Origin: Circinella umbellata
Lineage: Eukaryota; Mucoromycota; Mucoromycetes; Mucorales; Lichtheimiaceae
Length of the DNA stretch: 64,000 bases
Direction of reading: 5' to 3'
NCBI GenBank assembly: GCA_025093555.1
Contig: JAIWNF010000044.1
Coordinates: 410,501 to 474,500 of the forward strand
Shown here: positions 36,186 through 46,962 of the stretch, one piece after another
Numbering within the stretch: position 1 is the first letter of the stretch
Layout: every line of letters begins with the position of its first letter
Notes under the pieces: model-generated
The model's input: only the letters and a program-made list of their open reading frames with translations
Databases searched by the model: none
Told to the model about the DNA's origin: nothing
Translations under genes and position numbers: made by a program

Positions 36186-37415
36186 ATGGCACCACCTCAG
36201 CGTTCATCACGTACTAACTTTCCTGGGGTCTAGGAAGTTTGGAATTTCAATTCTCCTGTTCCCGAATCGAGTACTACATCTGTACCTCTCGATAGCATTA
36301 TGGATCATGAGATCATTGATCCCGTGCCTCATCCCCGCGTTCCTAATGACTTTGAGCCATCCGAGGCAAATGGCAACATCGCCTGGTGTTCGCAGACCAT
36401 TGCCGAACTCTTGGATTTGATGGCCGACAATTACAATTTTATGAATTTAACTAGTGACCAAAATCTAGTTGCTAATAAGTGGGAAGAAATATGTAGCGAC
36501 TTAACAGCACGGGCGTTTAATGCTGATTATACTAGTGAATCCACTTATGATGTAGATGCATTTGCACGTATATTGACCGTCGACAAGCTTAAATCCAAGT
36601 GGAATACGATGAAAGACACGTACAAGCTTATTCGTGATGCGTGTGAACACACTGGTGTAGGGGGACAACATCCAAACGTCAATTGGGTGTATTACGATCA
36701 AGTTGGTCAAATCATGAAGGATGATAGATGCATTGATAATGATGTCAGTTTGGAACCATTCCATGATGATATTGACAATGACGAAAGTATATTTCATAAT
36801 TATCAAGTTGAAAGAGTTCTTGATAATGAGCAGCAACTGTTTCATGCTGCAGAGGAAACACAAGCCTTGGCAACAGGAACAACGCCAAGAGCACCAGCAA
36901 CAGAAGAAACGCCAGTAACAACAACAGTAACAGAAGAAGCCCCAACACCAGCAGAAGCAGAAGCACCAGCACCAGCAGCAACTACAACAGAAGGAAACAG
37001 ACGTGTTGGATGAGGACGATATTCATTTATCAACATTGCTGAGGTCCGCCGTAACCTTGCCAATGCGAATATTGAATTCGAAAATAAAATGCAGGATGCA
37101 CAAGACAACATGTTTCATTGAATGGATGGACTTCTTGAGCGCCAGGCAAACAAAAGAAAAGCTGACCTTGACAATACTGTCAATGCTATTCTTGCCGAAA
37201 GGGAACAAGACAGGCCGGAGAAGCGACGGCGCCATGCAGATCAACAAGGCATACTGACCTGCCTTGCTGATAGCATAGAAAGTATGGCTAGAGGTCAGAA
37301 AATCATGCTGTAAATGATGGGTTATGAAGGGGATCATATAACAGATGTACAAAGTCGTTCTCTAGTTGAAAGGTCTTCAGATAATGAAGATCCTGATTCC
37401 GAAGAACACGAATAA
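36186..37415 (+). pseudogene. Harbinger Myb/SANT-like DNA-binding protein, four in-frame stops
   Basis: A single frame of 410 codons from ATG 36186 (MAPPQRSSRTNFPG) to TAA 37415. Residues ~75-170 form a Myb/SANT-like trihelix domain: WCSQTIAELLDLMADNY, NKWEEICSDLTARAF and KLKSKWNTMKDTYKLI. An Ala/Pro/Thr/Glu linker follows, then a charged C-terminal coil (RQANKRKADLDNTVNAIL) and an acidic end. Stops at 36231 (TAG), 37011 (TGA), 37119 (TGA) and 37311 (TAA) interrupt it without any frameshift. In Harbinger elements this partner protein binds the ends and imports the transposase into the nucleus. Confidence 0.8.
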
Positions 37416-37725
37416 ACTAATTCTCTCTCTTTTTTTAAAAGAAATATAACACTGATGGTATTTAGCTAGACTAGACTTGGAAATTAGAACTACATTAATA
37501 TTTATATTTTTAGGTAATAGCATATATTTATGTGAGTTGATTAGATAATGATATAGTGCAAGTATAATAGAACGTTTACTGCTACTGAATTGGTACGTTG
37601 ATGGAAATCAATATAGTGATAGTAATAAATTTATTATATATTCAAATTAACGAAATAAAATTGAGATTACTGAAATGTTTAATGAGATTTAAACTATTAT
37701 AATGAGTCTTACCTTCAATATTTTA
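37416..37725. other. Harbinger intergenic gap
   Basis: AT-rich sequence between the convergent genes, likely holding both 3' ends. Nothing else seen. Confidence 0.4.
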
Positions 37726-39508
37726 TTATTGTTGAGTGGAAGTACTGTTTCCTGCTGTATTTATAGAAGTGCCTAACACGCGTTGCATCAGCTGATTGCG
37801 GGTTTCCCTGCACGCTTCCCTCAGACGATTGTTTACTCGTCTAATTCCAATGTCGATTCAGACATTTGGATCGATATCTTGATAGGAGAATGATGGGACA
37901 GGAGGAAGGTCGTCATTACTTATTTGATTTTCACTGATTGGAAGCACTTCAACATTGTACTCCTCTTGTTCTCGATTATCCATGTCAACGAATGCCTCTA
38001 TACGTCCAACTTCTTCAAGATCCTCTTCTTCTTCGTCATTCATACTCAAACATATATTATGCAAGACACAACAAGCATAAATCACTTTTGTCATCCTCGC
38101 TACATCCAACATATAAAAGTGCTTCCAGAGCGTCTTCCAGCGAAGCACCAATGCACCAAATACGTGTTCAATTACCATTCGCGTCCCCGAGTGAATTTTA
38201 TTAAACTGAATATGATCCCTTTCTCTAGCATGGAGAAAAGGGACAACCACAGTAGGCATCATTGGGAACGCAGAATCTAATACAGAAACATTGATAAAAT
38301 TGATTAATAAAAATCTTTATGTTTATAATGTTATGTGTAATTTAAACCGTACCTGCAATAACAACCGTTCTATCCATACACATACGCTCTGGGATTCGCA
38401 GCATTCTTTTATATAAGGCGCTAGATCTGAAAACACGAGCATCATTTGTGCGACCTAGACATCATCTCGTTGATTTCAATTTATGCTGTAAACAATTTGC
38501 CAGTTATATTTTGAACAACGTACCTGAGTTTCCCAGTTTGATGAACGTGAAGTGTTTTTTATGGTCGCAAACTACGAGCAGACAAAGAGAAGCATGGTTT
38601 TTTCTATCAACGTAAAAATCACCATATCTTGCAGGTTTTTGAATGACCACAAGTTTACCATCCATGGCACCGATCACACTTGGAAGTCGAGGCTTTTCTC
38701 GAGTGCTCTTGACCATAAATCCTTCAGCAATTTCTCGTGTTCGAGCAAGATCATCTTTTGGCCAGGTGATATATTTATGACCGACTACTTGCATTGCAGA
38801 AATAAATTGATCAGTGAAATTGGCATAGGATCCATCACTAATTCCAAGTGTTTCTTGCATTACCCGAAAACTAAACATGGAGTTGGCAAATCGCCAAAGC
38901 ACAACAGCCACTTGGATTTCTACAGGGTATCCATCTTTTGCTTGTGAACCAGCATATTCGGGTCTACCCTTCAATTCGTTCACCAACTCCGTAAAAGCCC
39001 TAAGAGTGATATGGTAATGGGCTTTAAAACTGTTACGATTTCTTGCATCATCACGAAGATTGGGGTGACGAATAGTCTACCAGTTGATACTTTCGAATGC
39101 ACGCTGTTGTCGTGGTCTTCTTGTTTCGTTAGCCATTACAAATGCGGGATTAGCCCAGTATATTTCCAAAAAAATATCCTCTTGGACGATTCTGGTTCTA
39201 AGAGCTGCTTCTGTCATCAGTCTTGTAATACTTTCGAAGGGGATAGAATCCAAGATTTTAGTCTCCCGAACACTAATTGCAAGTAGTAAATCTTGCTCTT
39301 CACGTCTCAAAAGCTCCTCCTCATTTTCTTGTTGTTCCTGCTTCAAGATGTCCACTACAGCTGCTGTTGCTATCTTTACGCTTGCAAAGCCTGATTCCAT
39401 GTTGACAAAAACAGAATTGAAATCTTGATTATAACTGAGATCAAGAAGAGGGGAATTTCTATTACTGTCTATGCTGGCAGTGTCGTTTCTGTTGCTGTTG
39501 GTGTTCAT
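37726..39508 (-). pseudogene. Harbinger DDE transposase, three exons, two in-frame stops
   Basis: Exons 39508-38524, 38454-38353 and 38276-37726 join in phase to 545 residues. DDE_Tnp_4 motifs: LPSVIGAMDGKLVVIQ (first Asp), GRTNDARVFRSSALYKR (second Asp) and TRMVIEHVFGALVLRW (Glu), then YACCVLHNICL. The N-terminal part is charged and helical (KQEQQENEEELLRREEQDLL). Stops: TAG at 39079-39077 after ESINW and TGA at 37860-37858 after DIDPNV; the latter is followed by 43 more in-frame codons to the natural TAA. Splice sites are consensus. It cuts and joins the element ends; this copy should be inactive. Confidence 0.88.
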
Positions 39509-39679
39509 TATTTGATATTTGTAACTGTTAACAAGTTAAAGAGTGTTCACCCGTCCTTTGGGTAGTTTAAGAAGCATTCAACTCAGCTTATGTACACGTC
39601 ATCTCACATACCAAAATAGGTATATCCTAAAAAGGTAACTTGATTTTTTTGTGAATTAATTCGCACCTTGAGAGCAGCT

Positions 39680-40113
39680 TTAATCACAGATGGAAGGAAA
39701 TTTGGCTTGGGAGGTACACTCAGTCAACTCTGTGATGATGAAAAAAAAGAAACCATAATATCATATCTATCCTGTTCCACCACTAAAGGAGAAGAATCAT
39801 TATCCACTACAGGTTTAGAATGTGCATCATTAGTATATTGTGTACAACAAACGCGACATTATCTTTTGGGAAAAAAGTTTTATGTTGTTACAGACCATCA
39901 ACCTTTATCAGGCTACCTAAAAGAAAAACAACCCATCGGACGGCATGCAAGAGCATAGCATTTTTGAGCGAATACGATTTTGAAATTCATTACCAAAGTG
40001 GCAAGAAAAACCAAAGTGCAGACTTTTTGAGTCGACTTCCCGGTTTCTCCCATAACAACAAGAATGACCACGAGAACGAAAACGATCGAGTCGACGTGAG
40101 TATTGTAAAATAA
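39680..40113 (+). pseudogene. Gypsy RNase H, right part
   Basis: Continues RT after the Harbinger element: ITDGRKFGLGGTLSQ (first Asp), ECASLVYCVQQTRHYL (Glu) and FYVVTDHQPLSGYL (second Asp). At ~39955 the frame shifts to IAFLSEYDFEIHYQ and NQSADFLSRLPG, the conserved end of gypsy RNase H. A stop follows at 40113. It would degrade RNA in the RNA-DNA hybrid. Confidence 0.85.
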
Positions 40114-40582
40114 CAATATTCAATATAAAAAAAACATATATATAAATATAAAATATAATAAAAAATAATAATAAGAATAATAAAAATAGCACTATACAAG
40201 AAGGAAAAAAAAACAAAAACAAAAAGAAAAGAAAACAAAAGAAGACCAAAAGAAAACGTCATGAACACAAAAGAGAACAGTCACCAACCTTAAAAAGAAA
40301 TTGTTCATATTACCCCCTTTTTCACATGAATGTAACACAGTGTCAATCCCTTTATCTTACTCTATTTTAATATATAACATTATACACAAAATCATATAAT
40401 ACATAGCATAAAAAATTTTGACAATCACTGTAGTACCAATAACTCTTAAGTTTCCCCACATTATTGTAACCAAACTATTTTTGTAAAACCCCCATTATCT
40501 TATATTAATTAATTACATCGTACAAAACAAGATCAACATATCACACAAATCTCATCAGTATTCAGAAACCACGTTATTAAAA
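40114..40582 (+). other. A-rich spacer between RNase H and integrase
   Basis: A 470-bp A-rich stretch with no open frame, located where other gypsy elements continue the pol polyprotein directly. The integrase frame restarts with its own ATG behind it. Confidence 0.55.
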
Positions 40583-42184
40583 ATGGAAATCGAAACATAC
40601 AACAGAATCAAATATTTTCTAGAAAAGCTAGAATACCCACCAAGTTGCACCAAACAAATGAAAAGAACCATACGTTCTTAAAACAAACATTACCAAGTAC
40701 AAGGTAACAAGTTATATCGCCAAGGACGAACACAAAGATTAGTGTTTACGAAAACCACAGCACATGAAGCTATCTTTGCACATCACTCGCACGCTTTAGG
40801 AGGACGTTACACTTTTGACAACACATATTATAAAATTAAGCAAAAATATTATGTACCAGGTTTAACAAAAATGATTCGCGTTTATATCATTCAATGTGAC
40901 AGATGTCAGATACAACCATCTAAAAACAATTTAGAGCCTTTGAACCCTATTCCTGTAACCGCAAAAATATTTCATCATGTCCAGATTGATGCTAAGTTTG
41001 TGAAACGATTATAAGGAGGCTATCGATATATATTATCATGTTTTGATCTATTTTCAAAATATGTAGAAAGCAAAGCAGTTTGTTATCTAAGTGGAGCTGA
41101 AGTTTCAATGTTCATTCTTAACAAGATAATAGCAAATCACTTAGTACTAAAAATAATACACGTAGATGGAGGAGGCGAAAACATAAATGCAATAGTAAAA
41201 TCTATTTGTAAACAATACAACATCGAACATCGAAAAGGAAGTTCATATAACAGCCGTTCACAAGGAGGAATCGAAAGGTGGCACAGAAGTTTAAACATGA
41301 TGATCAAACGATTACCAAACGAAGAAAAACAAGACTGGGACCTATACTTGGATGCATTATTATTTGCTTACAGAACTATTAAACAAGCTAGTACAAAACA
41401 ATCACCATTTTTCATGATTTAAGGACAACATCCATATATACCATTTGACAACAATTATCTACCGGAAATACCAATGACAGAATTAAAATTCGATCAAGCA
41501 GTACAAGAAGAATTCTTAAAACATGTTGAAAAATTACAAAATGTACGAAATGAAGCCGCAGTAGAAATTAAACATGCACAAGAAAAACAAAAGAAACAAA
41601 TAGACCAAAAAATTCGCAAGAAAGGACAAGAACTCAAACGACCATTCAAGATTGGAGATCATGTCGAAATGTTCCAATCATGGGTAGCAAACACCTGGAG
41701 TGGAAAAATCATTGACCGATGGACCGGTATCTTCCTGATACACAAGATCAATAAACGAGGAACTTACAAACTAAAACAATTAAATGGCCAAATACTGAAC
41801 CAAAGTATTCACGGGAACCGATTACGAATTTATCGAATGCCAAACACGGAGTATAGAATGCCAAGTTATCAAGCATTATCATCTATGATTACGAATGACC
41901 AAGGAACCCACACTAAACAAAAAGAACGTGCATCAAATTTAAAAGATGAAAATTCCAGCAACAACCTCAATAAATCTAATGAAGAAGATGATACAAGTAC
42001 AACAAATTCACATGATGAAGATCCAATATACAAAAATCACAACACAAGACAAACACGAGTTGACAGAAAATACAATACAAGAAATGATCAACAAGATCTT
42101 GTACATGAAAATAGAAGAAACGTCAAATTACGACAAGTTACACCATATATACAAATACCAGTAAAACGCATCTTTTACGAATAA
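40583..42184 (+). pseudogene. Gypsy integrase in a separate ORF, three in-frame stops
   Basis: One frame of 534 codons from ATG 40583 (MEIETYNRIKYFLEKLEYP) to TAA 42184. The H2C2 zinc finger is HHSHALGGRY with CDRCQIQPSK. The catalytic core has FHHVQIDAKFVK (Asp), KIIH-VDGGGEN (Asp) and SQGGIERWHRSLN (Glu). A C-terminal basic part (KRPFKIGDHVEMFQ, GTYKLKQLNGQI) resembles the GPY/F module. TAA stops at about 40679, 41012 and 41420 break it, without frameshift. Hydrophilic tail after 41860. It would insert cDNA; this copy is dead. Confidence 0.85.
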
Positions 42185-42600
42185 CACAACATAAATTAAT
42201 CAACAATACAATTACACAACACATTCATCAATATAAAAAAAAATACAACACCAAAATACAACACTAAAATACAATACAAAAATACAACACAGCACAAAAA
42301 TACAATATAAAAATCACCAAACAAAATATACAGTAATACATTAATCAACACGATCTTAATATACACAACATCAAACACAAAAATTACATCATCAATCAAT
42401 CAAACAACTAGTCAGTGTCACAACATTACAATATCAATATCCAACAAAGGAATAATTCAACGACACAAATCAACATAAATAAATTACAATAACCAGAAAA
42501 AAAAATAATATATAAAGGCAACAAAACACAAACAAAAACAAATTCTCATCACCAACAATTTTATTCTTACACAACTCAATACATAAATCAATTACTTAAA
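42185..42600 (+). repeat. A/C-rich spacer with short tandem ATACAACAC-type units
   Basis: 42230-42330 repeats AAATACAACAC/AAAATACAAC units imperfectly. The plus strand of the stretch is almost free of G. It separates integrase from the extra ORF. Confidence 0.5.
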
Positions 42601-43179
42601 ATGCAAGCCCACCAAGAAAAACAAAATACTGCTCAATACACCTGGTCAACTGGTCAAGAACAAGAGATGGAGATCCAAACGGTATATCCAGAACAAGACA
42701 TTGTCGATCTTTATACACACATGGACAATGATTTTGTGTTGACAACCTACGAGGAAGCGCATTTAATTAAACTACAATCAAGTATCAAGGAATTAATCAA
42801 AACAAGAGACCAAATACAAGAGAGCGTAAGTAAACTGGTTCAAGAAACTATAGTGGTAGTGAAGCAAGCCGAACTAAGACATACTGAGTATTCACACCTC
42901 GATCGTTGGTACCGTTCAGGTATAATCGAAACTATAATTCAAGACGCGTACCTGGCAAACCCAATTACACCCTTTTGCATCAGTTGCAATGGAACGTTAG
43001 TACCAAATGGAGCGGAAGAAGGAATTTTCTACAATCCAAGAACGTGGATTCCAAGACAAGAAGCCGCATATGAGGCAGAAAGAAAACAACAACAACAAGA
43101 ACTAGAATGTTGGATTCAACAACAACAAGGACAACAACAACAACAAGAAGAATGGATCAAGCAAGAACCGTTACCATAA
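42601..43179 (+). CDS. Extra ORF downstream of integrase, intact, unrecognised
   Basis: A 192-residue frame without lesions starting MQAHQEKQNTAQYTWSTGQ. Residues ~55-85 are helical (KLQSSIKELIKTRDQIQ). A possible metal pair TPFCISCNG lies at ~120-130, and the C-terminal 35 residues are Gln-rich (QQQQELECWIQQQQ). No signal peptide or membrane segment was seen, so it is not an envelope-like protein although it occupies that position. It is the only fully open gene of an otherwise decayed element. Function unknown. Confidence 0.55.
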   Translation: MQAHQEKQNTAQYTWSTGQEQEMEIQTVYPEQDIVDLYTHMDNDFVLTTYEEAHLIKLQSSIKELIKTRDQIQESVSKLVQETIVVVKQAELRHTEYSHLDRWYRSGIIETIIQDAYLANPITPFCISCNGTLVPNGAEEGIFYNPRTWIPRQEAAYEAERKQQQQELECWIQQQQGQQQQQEEWIKQEPLP

Positions 43180-43574
43180 TTATTATTACTATATTAAACA
43201 ATTATCAATACCTTTATCAAAAATTTATCAATATCAATTATCGGATTAACAGTTAAAATAACTTAAAAAAATATTACAAAATCTTTATTATTACAATACT
43301 TATATCATTCTTCACTATTCACTATTCATTATCCATTCTCCATTTTCATATATAATCCCTTTAAACAATTATTATTATATATATCTATATTTATCTTTAA
43401 ATCCACCCTATTATTATAACATATTATATCATCTCTATCTTACCCTTTTTTTTATTTATTATCTTATTCAATATAAATCTTAATTCATTAAGATTGTCAA
43501 AATAAATACAATTGTTTATTTACATATCAACAATGTAAAGTGAGGGACCACATTAAAACGACCACGGGAGTGTG
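43180..43574 (+). other. Gypsy 3' non-coding region with polypurine-like tract
   Basis: AT-rich. AAAGTGAGGGA at about 43540, some 30 bp before the right LTR, resembles a polypurine tract, which supports reading the right LTR as the true 3' LTR of the plus-strand element. Confidence 0.45.
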
Positions 43575-45248
43575 TGTAACCCTTACATAAACAACTTTTC
43601 TTATTTTCTATTTTTACACTCGAATATTCTGAATATTTATTCATATAAGAATATTCTCATTTCTATTACCTGATACTCGAATCAACCATTGTACAACAAC
43701 TTAATATAAATATCCCCCCCAATTAATTAACTAAACAATCACATGTAATAACTGCGCGATATTAAACAGTTGCTGCAGAACAATTGTAAAGATATATAAA
43801 CCCCAACTTTTTAAATCAAATAAAGACCTATCAAATTATTTATCTATCTGAAGATACAGAAATTTTTTATTTTCTATTAATCACTCAATACCATATTTTG
43901 GGTTGTTTTAATTATTTTATTTATCTAAGAGATTAGCTTAAGATCATTATCTTACTTATTTTATATATATATATTTGCTAACTACATATTAATCGTAGTA
44001 TTTGAATTTAACAACTGAAGTCGCATTATAAAGACTCAAGACACACAGACATAATATCTCTGTACTAGATTTGATTATATTAAAATCATTATCGCTTAAC
44101 ATATATTATCTCAAAAGAACTTGAGTTATCATATTAAATAGGGATCTTGGTACAATCCGGATTTATAAACCGATCCGTTTTTCATACGGATTGGATCGGA
44201 TTTGGATTGTGTCTCAACGGATTCGGATCGGATTCGGATCGTAATTCTACAATCCGGATTGTAAACGGATTGAGATCTATGGATCCGTCGGATTTTTCTG
44301 ATCCATCATTATAATTATAGAGTAATGGATCAAAGTTTTAACAATGCTGTGGTAAGGTATATATATATTCAAATAAAGAAGAGAATAAGTTTTTGTATAT
44401 TGTTATATACTTGAATAGAGCAGTTGAAAGGAAAGTAGGCTTTAATATAAAAAAAATATTTGAAAGAAAAAAGAGAGATTAATGAACTTAATTATTATTT
44501 TTATTAATCTAGTAATGATAAAGAGAATTATGAACTTTTATTTGGTTGTAAAACAGAAAAGGTAAACTTATACCTCTTTTTTTTTTCAGCACACTACTCG
44601 CCCCCACAAAAAAAAATCCACGTCATGTTATATTTCTACCACCACCATAACTTTTTTTTCACTATAAACTTTTTTATCACTATAACTTTCTTTTCCCATT
44701 GTAACTTCTTTTTTCCCATTATAACTTTTTATTACTACAATTCTTTTTTTATTATAACTTATTTATTTCCTATTATGTTTTTCAAACCAAAATAATAAAA
44801 TCATCTAAAAATAATGCACCTTTGTTACCAATATTTTAATTTTCTTAAACGATCTCAAAGGACTACCATACACAATCTTGTAAAACACCTTCTCTTATGA
44901 AAAAATACTGTGACATCTACTATATAGCCTAAATTTTCATCTAATTGATTCTTTTGCATTATGGATTACGGATTCAATCTGGATTTTTACGAAACGGATT
45001 CGGATTGCAATTCTCTAATCCGTGGACAATCCGGATTTCTGAAAATCCGATCCATTTTAAAACGGATCAGATTCGAAATGGTGCCAATCCGATCCGGATC
45101 GGTCTACTAAGAACCCTAATATTAAACAATTACGTTGTAATATATGATAATATTACTAGTACTCACTATAAAATACATAAGCATCTGTTGTAGCTGAATA
45201 AATATATTTACTTATCAATTTAATATAAATACATCCACACCGGTTACA
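43575..45248 (+). repeat. Right LTR, interrupted by hAT copy 4
   Basis: TGTAACCCTTACATAAACAA at the start and CCGGTTACA at the end, with 6-bp inverted ends TGTAAC/GTTACA. Length is 686 bp after removing the hAT copy and one duplication. Orientation agrees with the plus-strand genes. Confidence 0.88.
44139..45118. mobile_element. Non-autonomous hAT-type element, copy 4 (980 bp)
   Basis: TAGGGATCTTGGTA at the left and AAGAACCCTA at the right, with a perfect 8-bp duplication ATATTAAA (44131-44138 and 45119-45126). It lacks about 100 bp of the AT-rich core found in copies 1 and 3, including part of the AACTTTT repeats, and has a G in the left TIR. Same orientation as copies 2 and 3. Confidence 0.93.
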
Positions 45249-45425
45249 ACAGCCACCATGGGCAACTTGTGCAGATATCGCAGATTTATCGCAGATATCG
45301 AAGTTTATGATTCAAATTTAAAACAGAGATTCCTTATTTAAGACATCCGTGTAACTTAGCTAGACCATTAAAAGCGATTGTATAATGTATATTTTTAGAT
45401 TATTTTTATTAAAAAAAAAAAAACG

Positions 45426-46962
45426 TTAACGATTGGATGGGGGAGCTCTTGCTTTTCCCTTTTTAGGTCGATGTGATTGGGTGGTGGAGGTGGATGAGGT
45501 GGATGATGATGGTGATGGTGCGGGACGAGTGGCAGGAATCATGGAGGGGTGGCGGTTGTCTTGATACAAATCATCTTGTTGTGGTGGTGGTAGTGGTCGG
45601 CGTGAGGAAGGAGAGGAGGAGGAGGCAACAGCACGCAGAGAGGAAGGAACGGAAAAGACGACCGGATCCGGGTGCGAAACAGTCGAGCTATAAGCATGAT
45701 ACAGTAATATTAATATATTAGTGGTCCATCACATAATACTCTACACTATTCTTATAATCCATTTTCAACTCACCTTGCGCCAGCGGCCTGACTGTGCCCG
45801 TCAATGGAGTGATCCCTATACAATAATTAAATCACTTGTCAGTAAATATAAATCAAAATGTAAAAGTGTATGATACTACAATGAAAACTAGCTTATAAAA
45901 GGAAGAATTCTTGTTTTGGTAAATAATAAACAGGATTTTTGGGTGTAAAAAGTTCGTGTACTTACAATGACATGGCATCAGTCGACCGTTGGGGCAAGCT
46001 TTATCTGCTGCGCATCATGTTCAAATCCATAATCCTAGTATTTTTTTATTAGAATAATGAACAATCTATATGAAATACATAATATTGAACAATATGATAT
46101 AACGATATATGATACGTACGATGCTTCTCGTCTGTCTTTGTCGTTTCTTCTTTTCCTAAAAATAACATATGAAACCAGTTAGTTAGTACTCAGTTGAAGT
46201 TCGATTGCTTTATATTCATTTGCATCATTTTTGTTTGTAACTTTTAACCCACGTCTCACTGTCAAATGGCACCTTCAAGTAATACTTGGCAATCCAGTTA
46301 TCCTCGGCGTTCTTGACGGGCATTCCATCTCGGTTTTCCTCGACGAAGGAATAGAACTGTCCGAGGATGTTCTGGAACGCCTTGCAATGCGTAAGGATGC
46401 TCTAACCCTTTTTCCTCTGGTCCAAGCAGTCATACGCGTTCATCATAGAATTAGCGACCCTGGTGGCGGAGTCCCTGCAGACGTTATGCGCGAAGACCGC
46501 CTTTTCGGAATCCAACGAACAGACGGGACCATAGAACATGTTATAAACATGTTCTCGGGCGACCTTTTTGCCATGCTCCCGTTGTTCTTCAGTTGTTGGC
46601 TTAGGAACAATTCCAGCAACAGGAAGTACGTATGGTACGGGGTGGCGATACCGTTCTTGGAGAGGGGAAGGAGGTTGTTGTTGTTGGGGAGGAGAAGAAG
46701 GTTGCTGTTAAAGAGGCGAGGGTTGCTGCTGTTGTTGTTGAAGGAGGCCGAGAATTTGCTCCTGGTTGTACAGCATTTGACGAAGCATTGCCTCAATGCC
46801 GCCAACATGTTGCTCCAGGTGATTAATATAGTTTTCTCCGTTTCGTTGGGAATCACCAATCGCCAAAACTTGCAAATAGATGTCCTCATTAGTTATGGGG
46901 ACCGGTTGTTGTTGCGTTTGTTGTTGTTGTTGTTGTTGCATTTGTTGTTGTTGCTGATTCAT
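45426..46962 (-). pseudogene. Unrecognised Gln-rich multi-exon gene with three in-frame stops
   Basis: Starts at ATG 46962 with a Gln-rich N-terminus. Exon 1 continues to about 46231 (YINHLEQHVGGIEAMLRQML, VYNMFYGPVCSLDSEKAVF, NAEDNWIAKYYLKVPFD). Short exons follow near 46155-46121 (KRRNDKDRREAS), 46035-45968 and 45815-45775 (DHSIDGHSQAAGA). The last exon, 45687-45426, is Ser/Pro-rich and ends KKGKARAPPSNR. Frames are conserved across all junctions. TAA at ~46706, TAG at ~46406 and TAA at ~46005 interrupt it. Heptads follow the Gln tract, so oligomerisation is plausible. Basic segments could bind nucleic acid. Family not recognised. Confidence 0.5.

Larger units (their letters stand above)
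35953..39679. mobile_element. PIF/Harbinger DNA transposon, two genes (3727 bp)
   Basis: Ends AGTTGCTCTCAAGGTGCGAA and, in reverse complement, AGCTGCTCTCAAGGTGCGAA, a TIR of ~25 bp with one mismatch. Flanked by TTA on both sides (35950-35952 and 39680-39682), the usual Harbinger duplication. It carries a plus-strand Myb/SANT-like protein and a convergent minus-strand DDE transposase, the standard two-protein set. It inserted between the DFYL and ITDG motifs of the gypsy RNase H. Confidence 0.93.
29191..45248 (+). mobile_element. Degenerate Ty3/gypsy-type element with inverted LTR copies and nested insertions
   Basis: Order on the plus strand: LTR copy (inverted), gag, protease, linker, RT, RNase H, integrase, extra ORF, polypurine-like tract, LTR. 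RT before integrase is the Ty3/gypsy order. Subtracting the MITE (987 bp with duplication), Harbinger element (3730 bp) and hAT copy (988 bp) leaves about 10.35 kb. The two LTRs are opposite in orientation. The bases outside both are GCTGT at the left and ACAGC at the right, an inverted rather than direct match, so no normal target duplication is present. Several frameshifts and stops show that it is inactive. Confidence 0.85.

Noticed and set aside
36501..36863. Minus-strand frame inside the Harbinger Myb/SANT gene
   Set aside because: No motifs; it overlaps the trihelix coding sequence, which has clear conserved residues on the plus strand.
45265..45305. Short repeat GCAGATATCGCAGATTTATCGCAGATATCG
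   Set aside because: Too short and isolated to call an origin, operator or satellite.
45473..45721. Plus-strand frame with Trp/Met and Arg-rich runs
   Set aside because: Antisense of the Ser/Pro-rich last exon of the pseudogene on the minus strand.
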